DNA from: Amnibacterium sp. CER49
GTDB taxonomy: Bacteria; Actinomycetota; Actinomycetes; Actinomycetales; Microbacteriaceae
DNA length: 64,000 nt
Direction: 5' to 3'
NCBI RefSeq assembly: GCF_029846255.1
Contig: NZ_JARVWQ010000001.1
Span: 1,798,001 to 1,862,000 of the forward strand
A program made the translations under genes and the position numbers. Below are positions 16,599 to 24,442 of the stretch, one piece after another. Position 1 is the first letter of the stretch; the number at the start of each line of letters is the position of its first letter. Below the pieces are notes generated by a model. That model did no database searches and was not told the DNA's origin. It saw only the letters and a list, made by a program, of their open reading frames with translations.

Positions 16599-17507
16599 CT
16601 ACTTCAGGCTGCCGATGGACAGCCCGCCCTGCCAGTACTTCTGCAGGCTGAGGAATGCGATCACGAGCGGGATCACCGAGATGAGCGAGCCGACGATGAT
16701 GAGGCTCCACAGGGAGTGGCCGCCGCCGTTGTTGTTCGCGGCCAGCCCCTCCCAGAGCCCGATGCCCACCGGGATCGGGAAGAGGTCGGAGTCGGACAGC
16801 ATCGCGAGCGGCAGGAAGTAGTTGTTCCACGTCGCGACGACGCCGAGCAGCAGCACCGTGACGATGATCGGCCGCAGCAGCGGCAGCGCGACCGACACGA
16901 AGGTCCGGATCTCGCCGGCCCCGTCGACGCGCGCGGCGTCGAGCAGCTCGGTGGGCACCGCGTCCGCGATGTAGACGCGCATCAGGTAGACGGCGAACGG
17001 GCTGAGCAGGGACGGCAGGATCACGGCCCAGATCGTGTCCGTCAGGTGCAGGTCGGAGAACATGATGAACGTCGGGATGACGAGCGCCGTCAGCGGCACC
17101 ATCACCGATCCGAGCACGACGGCGAACATGAAGTTCCGGCCGGGGAAGCGGAACTTCGCGAAGCCGTAGCCGGCCAGCACCGCGATGACGGTGGCGCCCG
17201 CCCCGCCGGCCACCGCGTACAGCACCGAGTTGCCGAGCCAGCGCAGGTAGATGCCGCCGTTGTAGGTGAAGAGGTCCTGCAGGTTCGCGACGTAGTTGAT
17301 GGCGCCGCTGAACCAGAGGGCGCCCGAGCCGCTGAAGAGCGCGACGGGGTCCTTCGAGCTCGCGACGACGAGCCACCAGAGCGGGATCAGGAAGTAGACG
17401 ATCAGCGCGCCGAGGAAGAGGTGCGCGACGACGTTGCGCGGATGCCGGCGGGCGCGCGACCCGCGGGCGGCGACCCCGGGCCGGACCCTGGATGAGACGG
17501 CGGTCAT
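16599..17507 (-). CDS. Sugar ABC transporter permease (MalG-type)
   Basis: This 302-residue permease has six membrane helices and a basic cytoplasmic N-terminus. The EAA loop is ELLDAARVDGAGEIRTFVSV, followed by LPLLRPIIVTV, as in carbohydrate importers of the CUT1 family. Late segments WNNYFLPLAM and QKYWQGGLSIGSLK (end) are typical of MalG-like subunits. The ATG overlaps the stop of the partner permease by four bases. No ATPase gene is in the locus, so a shared MsiK-like ATPase encoded elsewhere is expected, as is usual in actinobacteria. Confidence 0.95.
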   Translation of the reverse strand: MTAVSSRVRPGVAARGSRARRHPRNVVAHLFLGALIVYFLIPLWWLVVASSKDPVALFSGSGALWFSGAINYVANLQDLFTYNGGIYLRWLGNSVLYAVAGGAGATVIAVLAGYGFAKFRFPGRNFMFAVVLGSVMVPLTALVIPTFIMFSDLHLTDTIWAVILPSLLSPFAVYLMRVYIADAVPTELLDAARVDGAGEIRTFVSVALPLLRPIIVTVLLLGVVATWNNYFLPLAMLSDSDLFPIPVGIGLWEGLAANNNGGGHSLWSLIIVGSLISVIPLVIAFLSLQKYWQGGLSIGSLK

Positions 17508-18472
17508 GCGAAGACACTCCCTCGCTTGCGCGTGAAGAAGAGGAACACGAACACGCAGAGGAACACCACGAACCCGAGCGCGAACGAGATCGCTGAGGCG
17601 TAGTTGAACTGCGCGTAGGAGAAGGCGACGTTGTAGGCGTAGATGTTCGGCGTGAAGTCCGGCGTGATCGAGCCGTTCGCGATCGGCCGGAGGATCTGCG
17701 GCTCGCTGAAGAACTGCAGGGTGCCGATCAGCGCGAACACGAGGATGAGCACCAGCGAGTTCGCGACCATCGGCACCTTGATGCGGAAGGCGAGCTGCCA
17801 GGCGTTCGCACCGTCGATGCGCGCGGCCTCGTAGATCGTCGCGTCGACGCCCTGGAGCGCGGCGTAGATGATGATCATGTAGTAGCCGGCCCACTGCCAG
17901 GTGACGACGTTGACGAGGCTCCCGAAGATCGTGTCGGGTCCGAGCAGCACCGGGGCGTTCGCGCCGACGAGCGCCGCGAGCTGCTGCGTCGGCCCGAAGA
18001 TCGGGCTGTAGAGGAAGCCCCACATGAGCGCCCCGATCACGGCGGGCACCGCGTACGGCAGGAAGATCGTGAGCCGCGCGAACCGGGCGAAGCGCGTGGT
18101 GATGGCGTCGAGCACGAGCGCGGCGGCGAGCGAGACGGCCATCTGGACCGGGATCAGCACGACGACGAACCGGACGACGAACCACAGCCCCTTGAGGAAC
18201 GCGGGGTCGGTGAACGCCTGCACGTAGTTGCCCGCGAGGGAGAACTGCGTGCCGGTCGCGAGCCCCTTCGTGAAGAGGCTGAGGTAGAAGGCGTAGACGA
18301 GCGGCGCGACGAGGAAGACCGCGAACACGACCGCGAAGGGCAGGACGAACGCCCAGCCGATGAGGGCCTGGCGGCGGGCGGCCCGGCGCTGCGAGGGGTT
18401 GCGCCGGGTGGTGGTGCGGGCTGCGCGGGTGGCAGAGCCGCGGGTGTCGACCGCGGTGGCGGTGTGAGTCAT
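17504..18472 (-). CDS. Sugar ABC transporter permease (MalF-type)
   Basis: This 322-residue CUT1-family permease has a Thr/Arg-rich N-terminus of about 50 residues and then six membrane helices starting with IGWAFVLPFAVVFAVFLVAPLVYAFYLSL split over the first segment. The EAA loop is TIYEAARIDGANAWQLAFRI. I chose ATG 18472 because GGAAGGGG stands just before it; the longer open frame reads through the hairpin upstream. Its stop overlaps the MalG-type gene. It forms a heterodimer with that partner to import an arabinose-containing sugar (inference from the linked GH51 genes). Confidence 0.94.
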   Translation of the reverse strand: MTHTATAVDTRGSATRAARTTTRRNPSQRRAARRQALIGWAFVLPFAVVFAVFLVAPLVYAFYLSLFTKGLATGTQFSLAGNYVQAFTDPAFLKGLWFVVRFVVVLIPVQMAVSLAAALVLDAITTRFARFARLTIFLPYAVPAVIGALMWGFLYSPIFGPTQQLAALVGANAPVLLGPDTIFGSLVNVVTWQWAGYYMIIIYAALQGVDATIYEAARIDGANAWQLAFRIKVPMVANSLVLILVFALIGTLQFFSEPQILRPIANGSITPDFTPNIYAYNVAFSYAQFNYASAISFALGFVVFLCVFVFLFFTRKRGSVFA

Positions 18473-18496
18473 GGGTCCCCTTCCGATGCCGATCGC

Positions 18497-18532
18497 GGGG
18501 CGGGCCGGCATCTCCCGATGCCGGCCCGCCCC
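18497..18532 (-). terminator. Intra-operon hairpin between binding protein and permeases
   Basis: Perfect 16-base inverted repeat (18497-18512 with 18517-18532) with loop TCCC, eight bases after the binding-protein stop. It probably causes partial termination or stabilises the upstream mRNA, so that more binding protein than permease is made. Confidence 0.75.
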
Positions 18533-18539
18533 TCTCGGG

Positions 18540-19919
18540 CTACTTGACGTTGAACCCCTGGCTCTTCGCGTACTTCACGATCGTCGCCTGCAGCGCGTCC
18601 GCCGCGGCGGCCCCGCCGATCTTCCCGCCGTTGATGGCGGTCAGCTGGTTCTGGAGCTGCGCGTAGTAGTACACGGTGAACGGCGGGTACACGAAGCCCT
18701 TGTAGGCGTTCTCCGCCGGCACGTAGACGTCCTTGTTGGCGGTCTGACCGCCGAAGAAGTCGATCTTCGCGTTGATGAAGTCGCTCGACTTCAGCACGTT
18801 CTGGTTCAGCGGGAAGATCGTCTGCGTCTTCCAGCCGTCCGTGAGCGAGGCGTCGTCCGCGTAGAGCCCCATGGCCACCTTCGCGGCGAGCGCCTTGTCG
18901 TGCGCCTGGGTGGTCACGGCCAGCGCCGAGCCGCCCCAGTTCACCGAGACCGGGTTCGCCGGGTCCCACTGCGGCAGCGGAGCGGTGGCGAACTTGCCCT
19001 TGTCGGTGCCCTTGCCCACACCGGCGCCGGTGAGGTAGCCGGGCGCCCAGGCCGCGGAGATGTAGGTGGCGTACTTGCCGTTCACGACGCCCGAGATGTA
19101 GTCGGTCGTGAACTGGTCCTGCTTGCCGACGAGGCCCTTCTGCGACAGACCGGCCCAGTAGTCGAGGACGTCCTTCGACGGCTGGTCGTTCAGCTTGATG
19201 CTGATGTCCTTCGGGTTCTTGCTGTAGTCGTAGACGAAGGGCTGCGCGCCCTTCTGGATCTCCAGCGCCATCATCAGGGCCGGGACGTTGCCGCCCAGGT
19301 CGCCGAACGCGGGGCCGCCGGCGGCCTTCACCTTCGCGGCGTCGGCGGCGTACTCGGCCCACGTCTTCGGCGGGGTCGTGATGCCGTACTTCTTGAAGAT
19401 GTCGGTGCGGTAGATCATCGCCATGGGGCCGCCGTCGATCGGGGCCGCGTAGACCGCGGAGCCGGCCGAGACGTCCTTCCAGGCGCCGGCGCTGAAGTTG
19501 CCCTTGATCTTGTCCGCGCCGTACTTGCTGATGTCGACGAGCGCGTTCTGGATCTCGAAGTTCGTGAGGTGGTCCGCCTCGAGCATGACCACGTCGGGCG
19601 CGCCCTTGCCCGCCGAGACGGCGGTCTGGAACTTGTCGTACTCGGGGCCGCCGGCGCCCGCGTTGCGCCAGCACGCCTGGACGTCCTTGTGCGCGTTGTT
19701 GAAGTTGTCGACGACCTTCGCCATGTTCGGGTACCACGCCCACACGGTGACGGTGGGAGCGCTCTTCACGACGATCTTGTTGGTGCAGTTGGTGGCGTGT
19801 TCGGCGCTGCCGCCCCCGCCGCCTCCTCCTCCGCCGCCGCCGCTGGGCGAGCAGCCCACCAGCGCGGTGAGGAGGCCGCCGATGGCGGCGGCCGCGAGAA
19901 GGGACCTGGTCTGCTTCAC
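18540..19919 (-). CDS. Sugar ABC transporter, substrate-binding lipoprotein (arabinoside locus)
   Basis: This 459-residue family 1 binding protein has a lipoprotein signal peptide ending LTALVGCS, and the Cys is followed by an unusually long all-Gly linker of about eleven residues. The SBP fold is seen in VTVWAWYPNMAKVVDNFN, GKGAPDVVMLEADHLTNFEI, GGPMAMIYRTDIFKKYGI and SVNWGGSALAVTTQA. I chose GTG 19919 because AAGGAG precedes it; the open frame runs 150 bases further but covers the promoter. It is the first gene of the minus-strand importer operon, under the palindromic operator at 20045-20058. Confidence 0.93.
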   Translation of the reverse strand: MKQTRSLLAAAAIGGLLTALVGCSPSGGGGGGGGGGGSAEHATNCTNKIVVKSAPTVTVWAWYPNMAKVVDNFNNAHKDVQACWRNAGAGGPEYDKFQTAVSAGKGAPDVVMLEADHLTNFEIQNALVDISKYGADKIKGNFSAGAWKDVSAGSAVYAAPIDGGPMAMIYRTDIFKKYGITTPPKTWAEYAADAAKVKAAGGPAFGDLGGNVPALMMALEIQKGAQPFVYDYSKNPKDISIKLNDQPSKDVLDYWAGLSQKGLVGKQDQFTTDYISGVVNGKYATYISAAWAPGYLTGAGVGKGTDKGKFATAPLPQWDPANPVSVNWGGSALAVTTQAHDKALAAKVAMGLYADDASLTDGWKTQTIFPLNQNVLKSSDFINAKIDFFGGQTANKDVYVPAENAYKGFVYPPFTVYYYAQLQNQLTAINGGKIGGAAAADALQATIVKYAKSQGFNVK

Positions 19920-20044
19920 TGCGTTCTCCTTCGAACGGGCGTGAACGTCGCCTGCAACGTGCACGTCACTGTGCTTGCTCCTACGGGGCCGAGGCGGAGC
20001 GGTGCTCCTCCGCCACATGCGCGAGGCGTCCTCCGAAGCGATTC

Positions 20045-20058
20045 GTAGAACGTTATAC
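20045..20058. promoter_or_regulatory. Arabinoside operator 1 (GTAGAACGTTATAC)
   Basis: This 14-base palindrome, of pattern GTANAACGTTNTAC, lies upstream of the importer operon. On the minus strand it contains TATAAC, a good -10 box, so bound repressor would block the promoter. The same pattern recurs at 21261-21274. Confidence 0.7.
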
Positions 20059-20176
20059 GCCGGGACCATACACCCCGGCCGGGGGTTCGCGGAGGTCTCG
20101 ATCCGGTAACGGCCCAGATCGGGGCGCGTCGTCCACAGGGGCTTCCATCACGGCGGGGTGGCGGCAATATGTGCAC

Positions 20177-21241
20177 GTGAGCGAACAGGCGGAGACGGGC
20201 GCGGACCCGGTGCCGGACCTTCCCGGCCTCGCGCGCCGTGCGACCCTCCGCGACGTGGCGCGTCGCGCCGGGGTCTCGACCGCGGCCGCGTCGAAGGTGC
20301 TGCGGGGCGCCTACGGGGTGAGCCCCGGGATGCGCGAGCGCGTGCAGGAGGCGATGACGGCGCTGTCCTACCGGCCGAACACCTCGGCGCGGGGGATGCG
20401 CGGCAAGACCTTCACGGTCGGGGTCGTGATCTCGGACGTCCAGAACCAGTTCTACGACCAGGTGCTGTCCGGCCTCACGCCCGTGTTCGGCGCCGCCGAC
20501 CACAAGGTCCTGATCGCGCCGGCGGGCACCACGATGGAGTCCGAGCTCGCCGCGGTCGAGGGCATGGTCGACCACCGCATGGACGGCCTCGTCCTCGTGA
20601 CGCCCCTGGTGCCGCGCGCCGAGCTCGAGCGGATCGCCGCGATCCTGCCCGTCGTCGTGGTGGCCCGCGGCGGGGCGGCGGAGGGCTACGACACGATCAC
20701 GACGGACGACGAGGCCGGCTCCGCCCTGATCGTCGACCATCTCGTCGGGCTCGGCCATCGCGACATCGCCCACATCACGCTCGGCTGGTCGGGCGACGAC
20801 CCGACGCTGCCGTTCCGCGCGCGGGCGAGGGGGTACGAGGCGGCGATGCGTCGTCACGGGCTCGAGGACCGGATCGACATCGTCACCACCGCCTGGAGCC
20901 ATCAGGGCGGGTTCGACGCCGCGGAGGTGTTCCTCAGCCGTCCGGGGCTGCCGACCGCGGTGCACGCGGGGGCGGACGTGGCCGCCCTCGGGCTGCTGAG
21001 CGACTTCTGGGCCCGCGGCATCGACGTGCCGGGGGTCGTGTCGGTGGCGGGGTACGACAACTCGCCCATCGGGATGCTCGCGCCGATCTCGCTGACGACC
21101 GTCGAGCAGGGCGCGGGGGAGCTCGGCATGCGGGCCGCGGACCTGCTGCTCGAGCGCATGGCGGGGCGCACCGAGCCGCGCTCCGTGCTGCTCGCGCCGA
21201 CGCTCGTCCCGAGGAGCACCACGGCGGCGCCGCGCGCGTGA
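20177..21241 (+). CDS. LacI-family regulator of the arabinoside locus
   Basis: This 354-residue repressor has its helix-turn-helix at about 26-46 (TLRDVARRAGVSTAAASKVL), the hinge YRPNTSARGMRG and an effector domain with IGVVISDVQNQFYDQV-like start (it reads VGVVISDVQNQFYDQV), GLGHRDIAHITLG, VSVAGYDNSPIGMLAPISLT and TTVEQGAGELGMRAADLLLE. CAATAT at 20165-20170 is a possible -10 placed six bases before GTG 20177 (leaderless); GTG 20171 is the alternative start. It lies between the two arms it probably controls, and the two 14-base operators flank it on both sides. Confidence 0.93.
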   Translation: MSEQAETGADPVPDLPGLARRATLRDVARRAGVSTAAASKVLRGAYGVSPGMRERVQEAMTALSYRPNTSARGMRGKTFTVGVVISDVQNQFYDQVLSGLTPVFGAADHKVLIAPAGTTMESELAAVEGMVDHRMDGLVLVTPLVPRAELERIAAILPVVVVARGGAAEGYDTITTDDEAGSALIVDHLVGLGHRDIAHITLGWSGDDPTLPFRARARGYEAAMRRHGLEDRIDIVTTAWSHQGGFDAAEVFLSRPGLPTAVHAGADVAALGLLSDFWARGIDVPGVVSVAGYDNSPIGMLAPISLTTVEQGAGELGMRAADLLLERMAGRTEPRSVLLAPTLVPRSTTAAPRA

Positions 21242-21248
21242 ACAAGGT

Positions 21249-21277
21249 TTGGCAGGTCGTGTAGAACGTTGTACGTT
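21249..21277 (+). promoter_or_regulatory. Promoter with arabinoside operator 2 (GTAGAACGTTGTAC)
   Basis: TTGGCA (21249-21254), 17 bases and TACGTT (21272-21277) make a sigma70-like promoter for the second GH51 gene. The palindrome GTAGAACGTTGTAC (21261-21274) fills the spacer and overlaps the -10, an arrangement expected for repression. It differs from operator 1 at one non-palindromic position. Confidence 0.7.
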
Positions 21278-21345
21278 CGCCTCGCCGCCGTTGCTCCCGC
21301 CCCTCCAGGGCGTCGGGAAGCGGCCACTCGACGACGAGGAGCCCG

Positions 21346-22884
21346 ATGCCTGCTGCCACCGCCGCCCGGATCGACATCGCGGCCGCCCGCCCCTCCGTCC
21401 GCTACAGCCGGGACGTGTTCGGGCACTTCATCGAGCACTTCCACCGGCAGGTCTACGGCGGGATCTTCGAGCCCGGCTCGCCGCTCGCCGACGAGCAGGG
21501 CTTCCGCCTCGACGTGCTCGAGGCGCTCCGCGAGCTGCGGGTCCCCAACGTGCGGTGGCCCGGCGGCTGCTTCGTGTCGGCCTACCACTGGCTCGACGGC
21601 GTCGGCCCGAACCGCGAGCCGAGCTACGACAAGGCCTGGCGCGTGACGGACCCGAACACGTTCGGCACCGACGAGTTCATCGCGTGGTGCCGCCGCCTCG
21701 GTGCCGAGCCCTACATCTGCACGAACGCCGGCACCGGGACGGCCGAGGAGATGGCCGACTGGCTCGAGTACTGCAACCTGCCGCAGGGCAGCCGGTGGGC
21801 GGACCGCCGGGCGGCGAACGGGCATCCGGACCCCCACGGGGTCAGGTTCTGGAGCATCGGGAACGAGAACTACGGGGACTGGGAGATCGGCGCGAAGTCC
21901 GGCCCCGACTGGGCCCGGCTCGTGACCGAGTCGGCCAAGATGATGCGCCGCACCGACCCGTCCGTGACGCTCATGACCGCCGCGCTCGACGACCTCGACT
22001 GGACGCTTCCGCTGCTGCGCAGCGCGGGCAAGTACCTCGACCTCGTCTCGATCCACGGGTACTGGGACCGCCTCGACTCGGTGAACGAGCCGTCCGGCTA
22101 CGAGGAGGTGATGGCGCGCACCCTCGAGCCCGAACGCGCCATCGCCCGCATGGAGGCGATCATCCGGGCGAGCGGCCAGGACGTCGGCATCGCTTTCGAC
22201 GAGTGGAACCTGCGGGGCTGGCACCACCCGTGGGAGCCCGGCGCCGCGTCGATCGCCGCCCGCGACCTCAACGACGACGAGAGCACCTACACGATGGCCG
22301 ACGCCGTCTTCTCCGCGTCGTTCCTGAACGCGTGCCTCCGGCACGCCTCCTCCGTGCGGATGGCGAACATCGCACCGACGGTGAACACGCGCGGCCCGCT
22401 GTTCGTCCACCCCGAGGGCGTGGTACGGCGCACCACCTTCCACGTGCTCGCCATGTACGCGAACCTGCTCGCCGACGAGGTGCTCGACACCGCGGTCTGG
22501 AGCGCGCCGCTCCTCGCGGCGGGCAACGAGGTGCCGGTGGTCGACGCGGTCGCGACCGTCGACTCCGCCACCCGGGCCGTGACCGTCGCGCTCGTGAACA
22601 AGAGCCCCGAGCAGTCGATCCGGTGCGAGATCCGGATCGACGGCCTGCTGCCCGCCGGCCGCATCCCGGCGACCCTGCTCGCGGGGGACTCGCCCGACGC
22701 CTTCAACGGCGTCGCGGCGCCCGACGCGGTGCATCCGGTCGAGGTCCCGCTGGGGGAGGACGGCACGGTGGAGCTGCCGCCGCACTCGGTGGCGCTCTGC
22801 CGGCTCGAGGCGAGCCTCCCGGCCGCGCCCGCCGGCACCGGCTGGCGGCACCCGGGCCTGGCTGGTGGCTGGCAGCGCGGCTGA
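21346..22884 (+). CDS. Alpha-L-arabinofuranosidase, GH51 (second copy)
   Basis: This 512-residue intracellular GH51 enzyme has FGHFIEHFHRQVYGGIFEPG, RWPGGCFVSAYHWLDGVGP, acid/base Glu174 in SIGNENYGDW and nucleophile Glu286 in FDEWNLRG. A C-terminal beta-sandwich follows, and the last 20 residues (GTGWRHPGLAGGWQRG) look like an unstructured tail. It differs clearly from the first copy, so the two probably prefer different linkages or chain lengths. GAGGAG precedes the ATG. Its own promoter carries the locus operator, so it should be induced together with the importer. Confidence 0.95.
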   Translation: MPAATAARIDIAAARPSVRYSRDVFGHFIEHFHRQVYGGIFEPGSPLADEQGFRLDVLEALRELRVPNVRWPGGCFVSAYHWLDGVGPNREPSYDKAWRVTDPNTFGTDEFIAWCRRLGAEPYICTNAGTGTAEEMADWLEYCNLPQGSRWADRRAANGHPDPHGVRFWSIGNENYGDWEIGAKSGPDWARLVTESAKMMRRTDPSVTLMTAALDDLDWTLPLLRSAGKYLDLVSIHGYWDRLDSVNEPSGYEEVMARTLEPERAIARMEAIIRASGQDVGIAFDEWNLRGWHHPWEPGAASIAARDLNDDESTYTMADAVFSASFLNACLRHASSVRMANIAPTVNTRGPLFVHPEGVVRRTTFHVLAMYANLLADEVLDTAVWSAPLLAAGNEVPVVDAVATVDSATRAVTVALVNKSPEQSIRCEIRIDGLLPAGRIPATLLAGDSPDAFNGVAAPDAVHPVEVPLGEDGTVELPPHSVALCRLEASLPAAPAGTGWRHPGLAGGWQRG

Positions 22885-22937
22885 CGCCGAGGGGAGCGCC
22901 GGCGAGGGCTCGACGAGCAGCGGGCGGATGGGATCCG

Positions 22938-23600
22938 CTACTGGAGGACCCCGTCGCGCAGGGTGAGCACGAGGTCGCACCGCTCCGTGATCTCCCGGTC
23001 GTGGGTCGCGACGATGACGGTGGCGCCGCTCCGGGCCCGCTCGAACAGCAGGTCGGTGATGCGCCCGCGGTTCTCGGCGTCGAGCTGCGCGGTCGGCTCG
23101 TCGGCGAGGATCAGGCCGGGCCCGGTGGAGATCGCGCGGGCGAGGGCGATGCGCTGCTGCTCGCCCCCCGAGAGCTCGTCGACGAGGTGGTCGGCCCGTG
23201 CCGCCAGGCCGACGCGGCTCAGCGCGTCGGCGGCGGCGGCGCGCAGCGCGGCGCGCCCCGGACGCCGGGCGCCCGGCAGCCCCTGGGCGGCGAGCTCGAT
23301 GTTCTCCGCGGCGGTGAGGAGCGAGAGGAGCCCGAACGACTGGTGGGCGATCTGCACCCGCCCGGCCCAGTCGTCGCGCGACCGTGGCGTGACGACCCGT
23401 CCGTCGTACTTCACCTCGCCGCCGTCCGGCGCCTGCAGGGCGGCGAGGACCGTCAGCAGCGAGGTCTTGCCCGAGCCCGACGGTCCGGTGAGGGCGGCGA
23501 TCCGCCCGGCCGGGACATCGACGTCGACGCCGTCGAGGATCGTCCGGCGACCGCGGCGGAGCGCGATGCCCGCCGCCGTCACGTGCAGCGCGCCGGTCAT
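22938..23600 (-). CDS. ABC exporter ATPase, LolD/MacB type (second ATPase)
   Basis: This 220-residue ATPase has Walker A LTGPSGSGKTSL, Q-loop IAHQSFGLL, signature LSGGEQQRIALARA, Walker B LILADEPTAQLD and switch His in IVATHDREI, typical of the lipoprotein-release/MacB subfamily that pairs with FtsX-like permeases. Its ATG overlaps the preceding ATPase stop by four bases. It is the last gene of a permease-ATPase-ATPase operon, so the exporter probably has a heterodimeric ATPase pair on one large permease. Confidence 0.93.
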   Translation of the reverse strand: MTGALHVTAAGIALRRGRRTILDGVDVDVPAGRIAALTGPSGSGKTSLLTVLAALQAPDGGEVKYDGRVVTPRSRDDWAGRVQIAHQSFGLLSLLTAAENIELAAQGLPGARRPGRAALRAAAADALSRVGLAARADHLVDELSGGEQQRIALARAISTGPGLILADEPTAQLDAENRGRITDLLFERARSGATVIVATHDREITERCDLVLTLRDGVLQ

Positions 23601-24442
23601 GACCGCTTCCCCGGTTCGTCCGTCAGCGGATGCAGCTCGATGTGGCCCGGCCGGCGGACGACCCGGGCGCGCCCGCCCGCGGGGAACCGGTCCGCGACAT
23701 CGGCCGGGAGCTGGACCGTGCCGTCCCGGCCGATGACGGCGTACTGCTCGCCGCTGCGGGCCTCCGTCCCGATGCGGCCGTCGCGCATCGTGAGGCGCCG
23801 GTCCATGGCGTCGCCGAGCTCGGCGTCGTGGGTGACGACGAGAACGGTGGTGCCCCAGCGGTCCCGGGCGGTCCGCAGCAGGCGGGCGATGCCGGCGGCG
23901 TTCTCGCGGTCGAGCTGGCTCGTCGGCTCGTCGGCGAGCAGGAGGCGCGGCCCGGTGGCGAGCGCGGCCGCGAGCGCCACCCGCTGCTGCTCCCCGCCGG
24001 AGAGGGTGCCGGCGCGCCGGGAGGACGCCGACCCCATGCCCACCGCCTCGAGCAGCTCCGCGGCCCGCCGGTGGCGCTCCCGGCGGGGCGCGCGGGCGGC
24101 CAGCTGCGCGAGCTCGACGTTCGCGCGCACCGTCGCGTAGGGCAGCAGGTTGCGCTCCGGTCCCTGCATCAGCATCCCGATGTCCTGGCTCCGGTGGAGC
24201 AGGGCCTCGCGTTCCGTCGCGCGGGCGACGTCGCGGCCGAGCACCCGGACCTGGCCGGCGCTCGGTCGCAGCAGGCCGGCGAGCAGCGCCATGAGGGTCG
24301 ACTTCCCCGACCCGGAGGGGCCGACGAGCGCGACCAGCTCACCCTCCTCGACGAGGAGGTCGGCCCCCCGCAGCGCGACCACCTCGCTGTCCGCGGTGCG
24401 GTGGATGCAGACCGCCTGCTCCACGTCGACGAGCACGCTCAC
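23597..24442 (-). CDS. ABC exporter ATPase, LolD/MacB type, with AbrB-like C-terminal tail
   Basis: This 281-residue protein has Walker [12 protein letters not shown], signature LSGGEQQRVALAAAL, Walker B LLLADEPTSQLD and VVTHDAELGDAM over the first 225 residues. The last 50 residues (EQYAVIGRDGTVQLP, DRFPAGGRARVVRR, GHIELHPL) look like a swapped-hairpin AbrB/MazE-like beta module, not a normal part of this ATPase family. GTG 24442 overlaps the permease stop by four bases (GTGA); the very long open frame that continues upstream is only the antisense frame of the permease gene. Confidence 0.88.
   Translation of the reverse strand: MSVLVDVEQAVCIHRTADSEVVALRGADLLVEEGELVALVGPSGSGKSTLMALLAGLLRPSAGQVRVLGRDVARATEREALLHRSQDIGMLMQGPERNLLPYATVRANVELAQLAARAPRRERHRRAAELLEAVGMGSASSRRAGTLSGGEQQRVALAAALATGPRLLLADEPTSQLDRENAAGIARLLRTARDRWGTTVLVVTHDAELGDAMDRRLTMRDGRIGTEARSGEQYAVIGRDGTVQLPADVADRFPAGGRARVVRRPGHIELHPLTDEPGKRS

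Noticed and set aside
15525-17495. Long plus-strand frame opposite the arabinofuranosidase and permease genes
   Set aside because: Antisense shadow with Val/Asp/Arg-rich low-complexity translation; both minus-strand genes have full family motifs.
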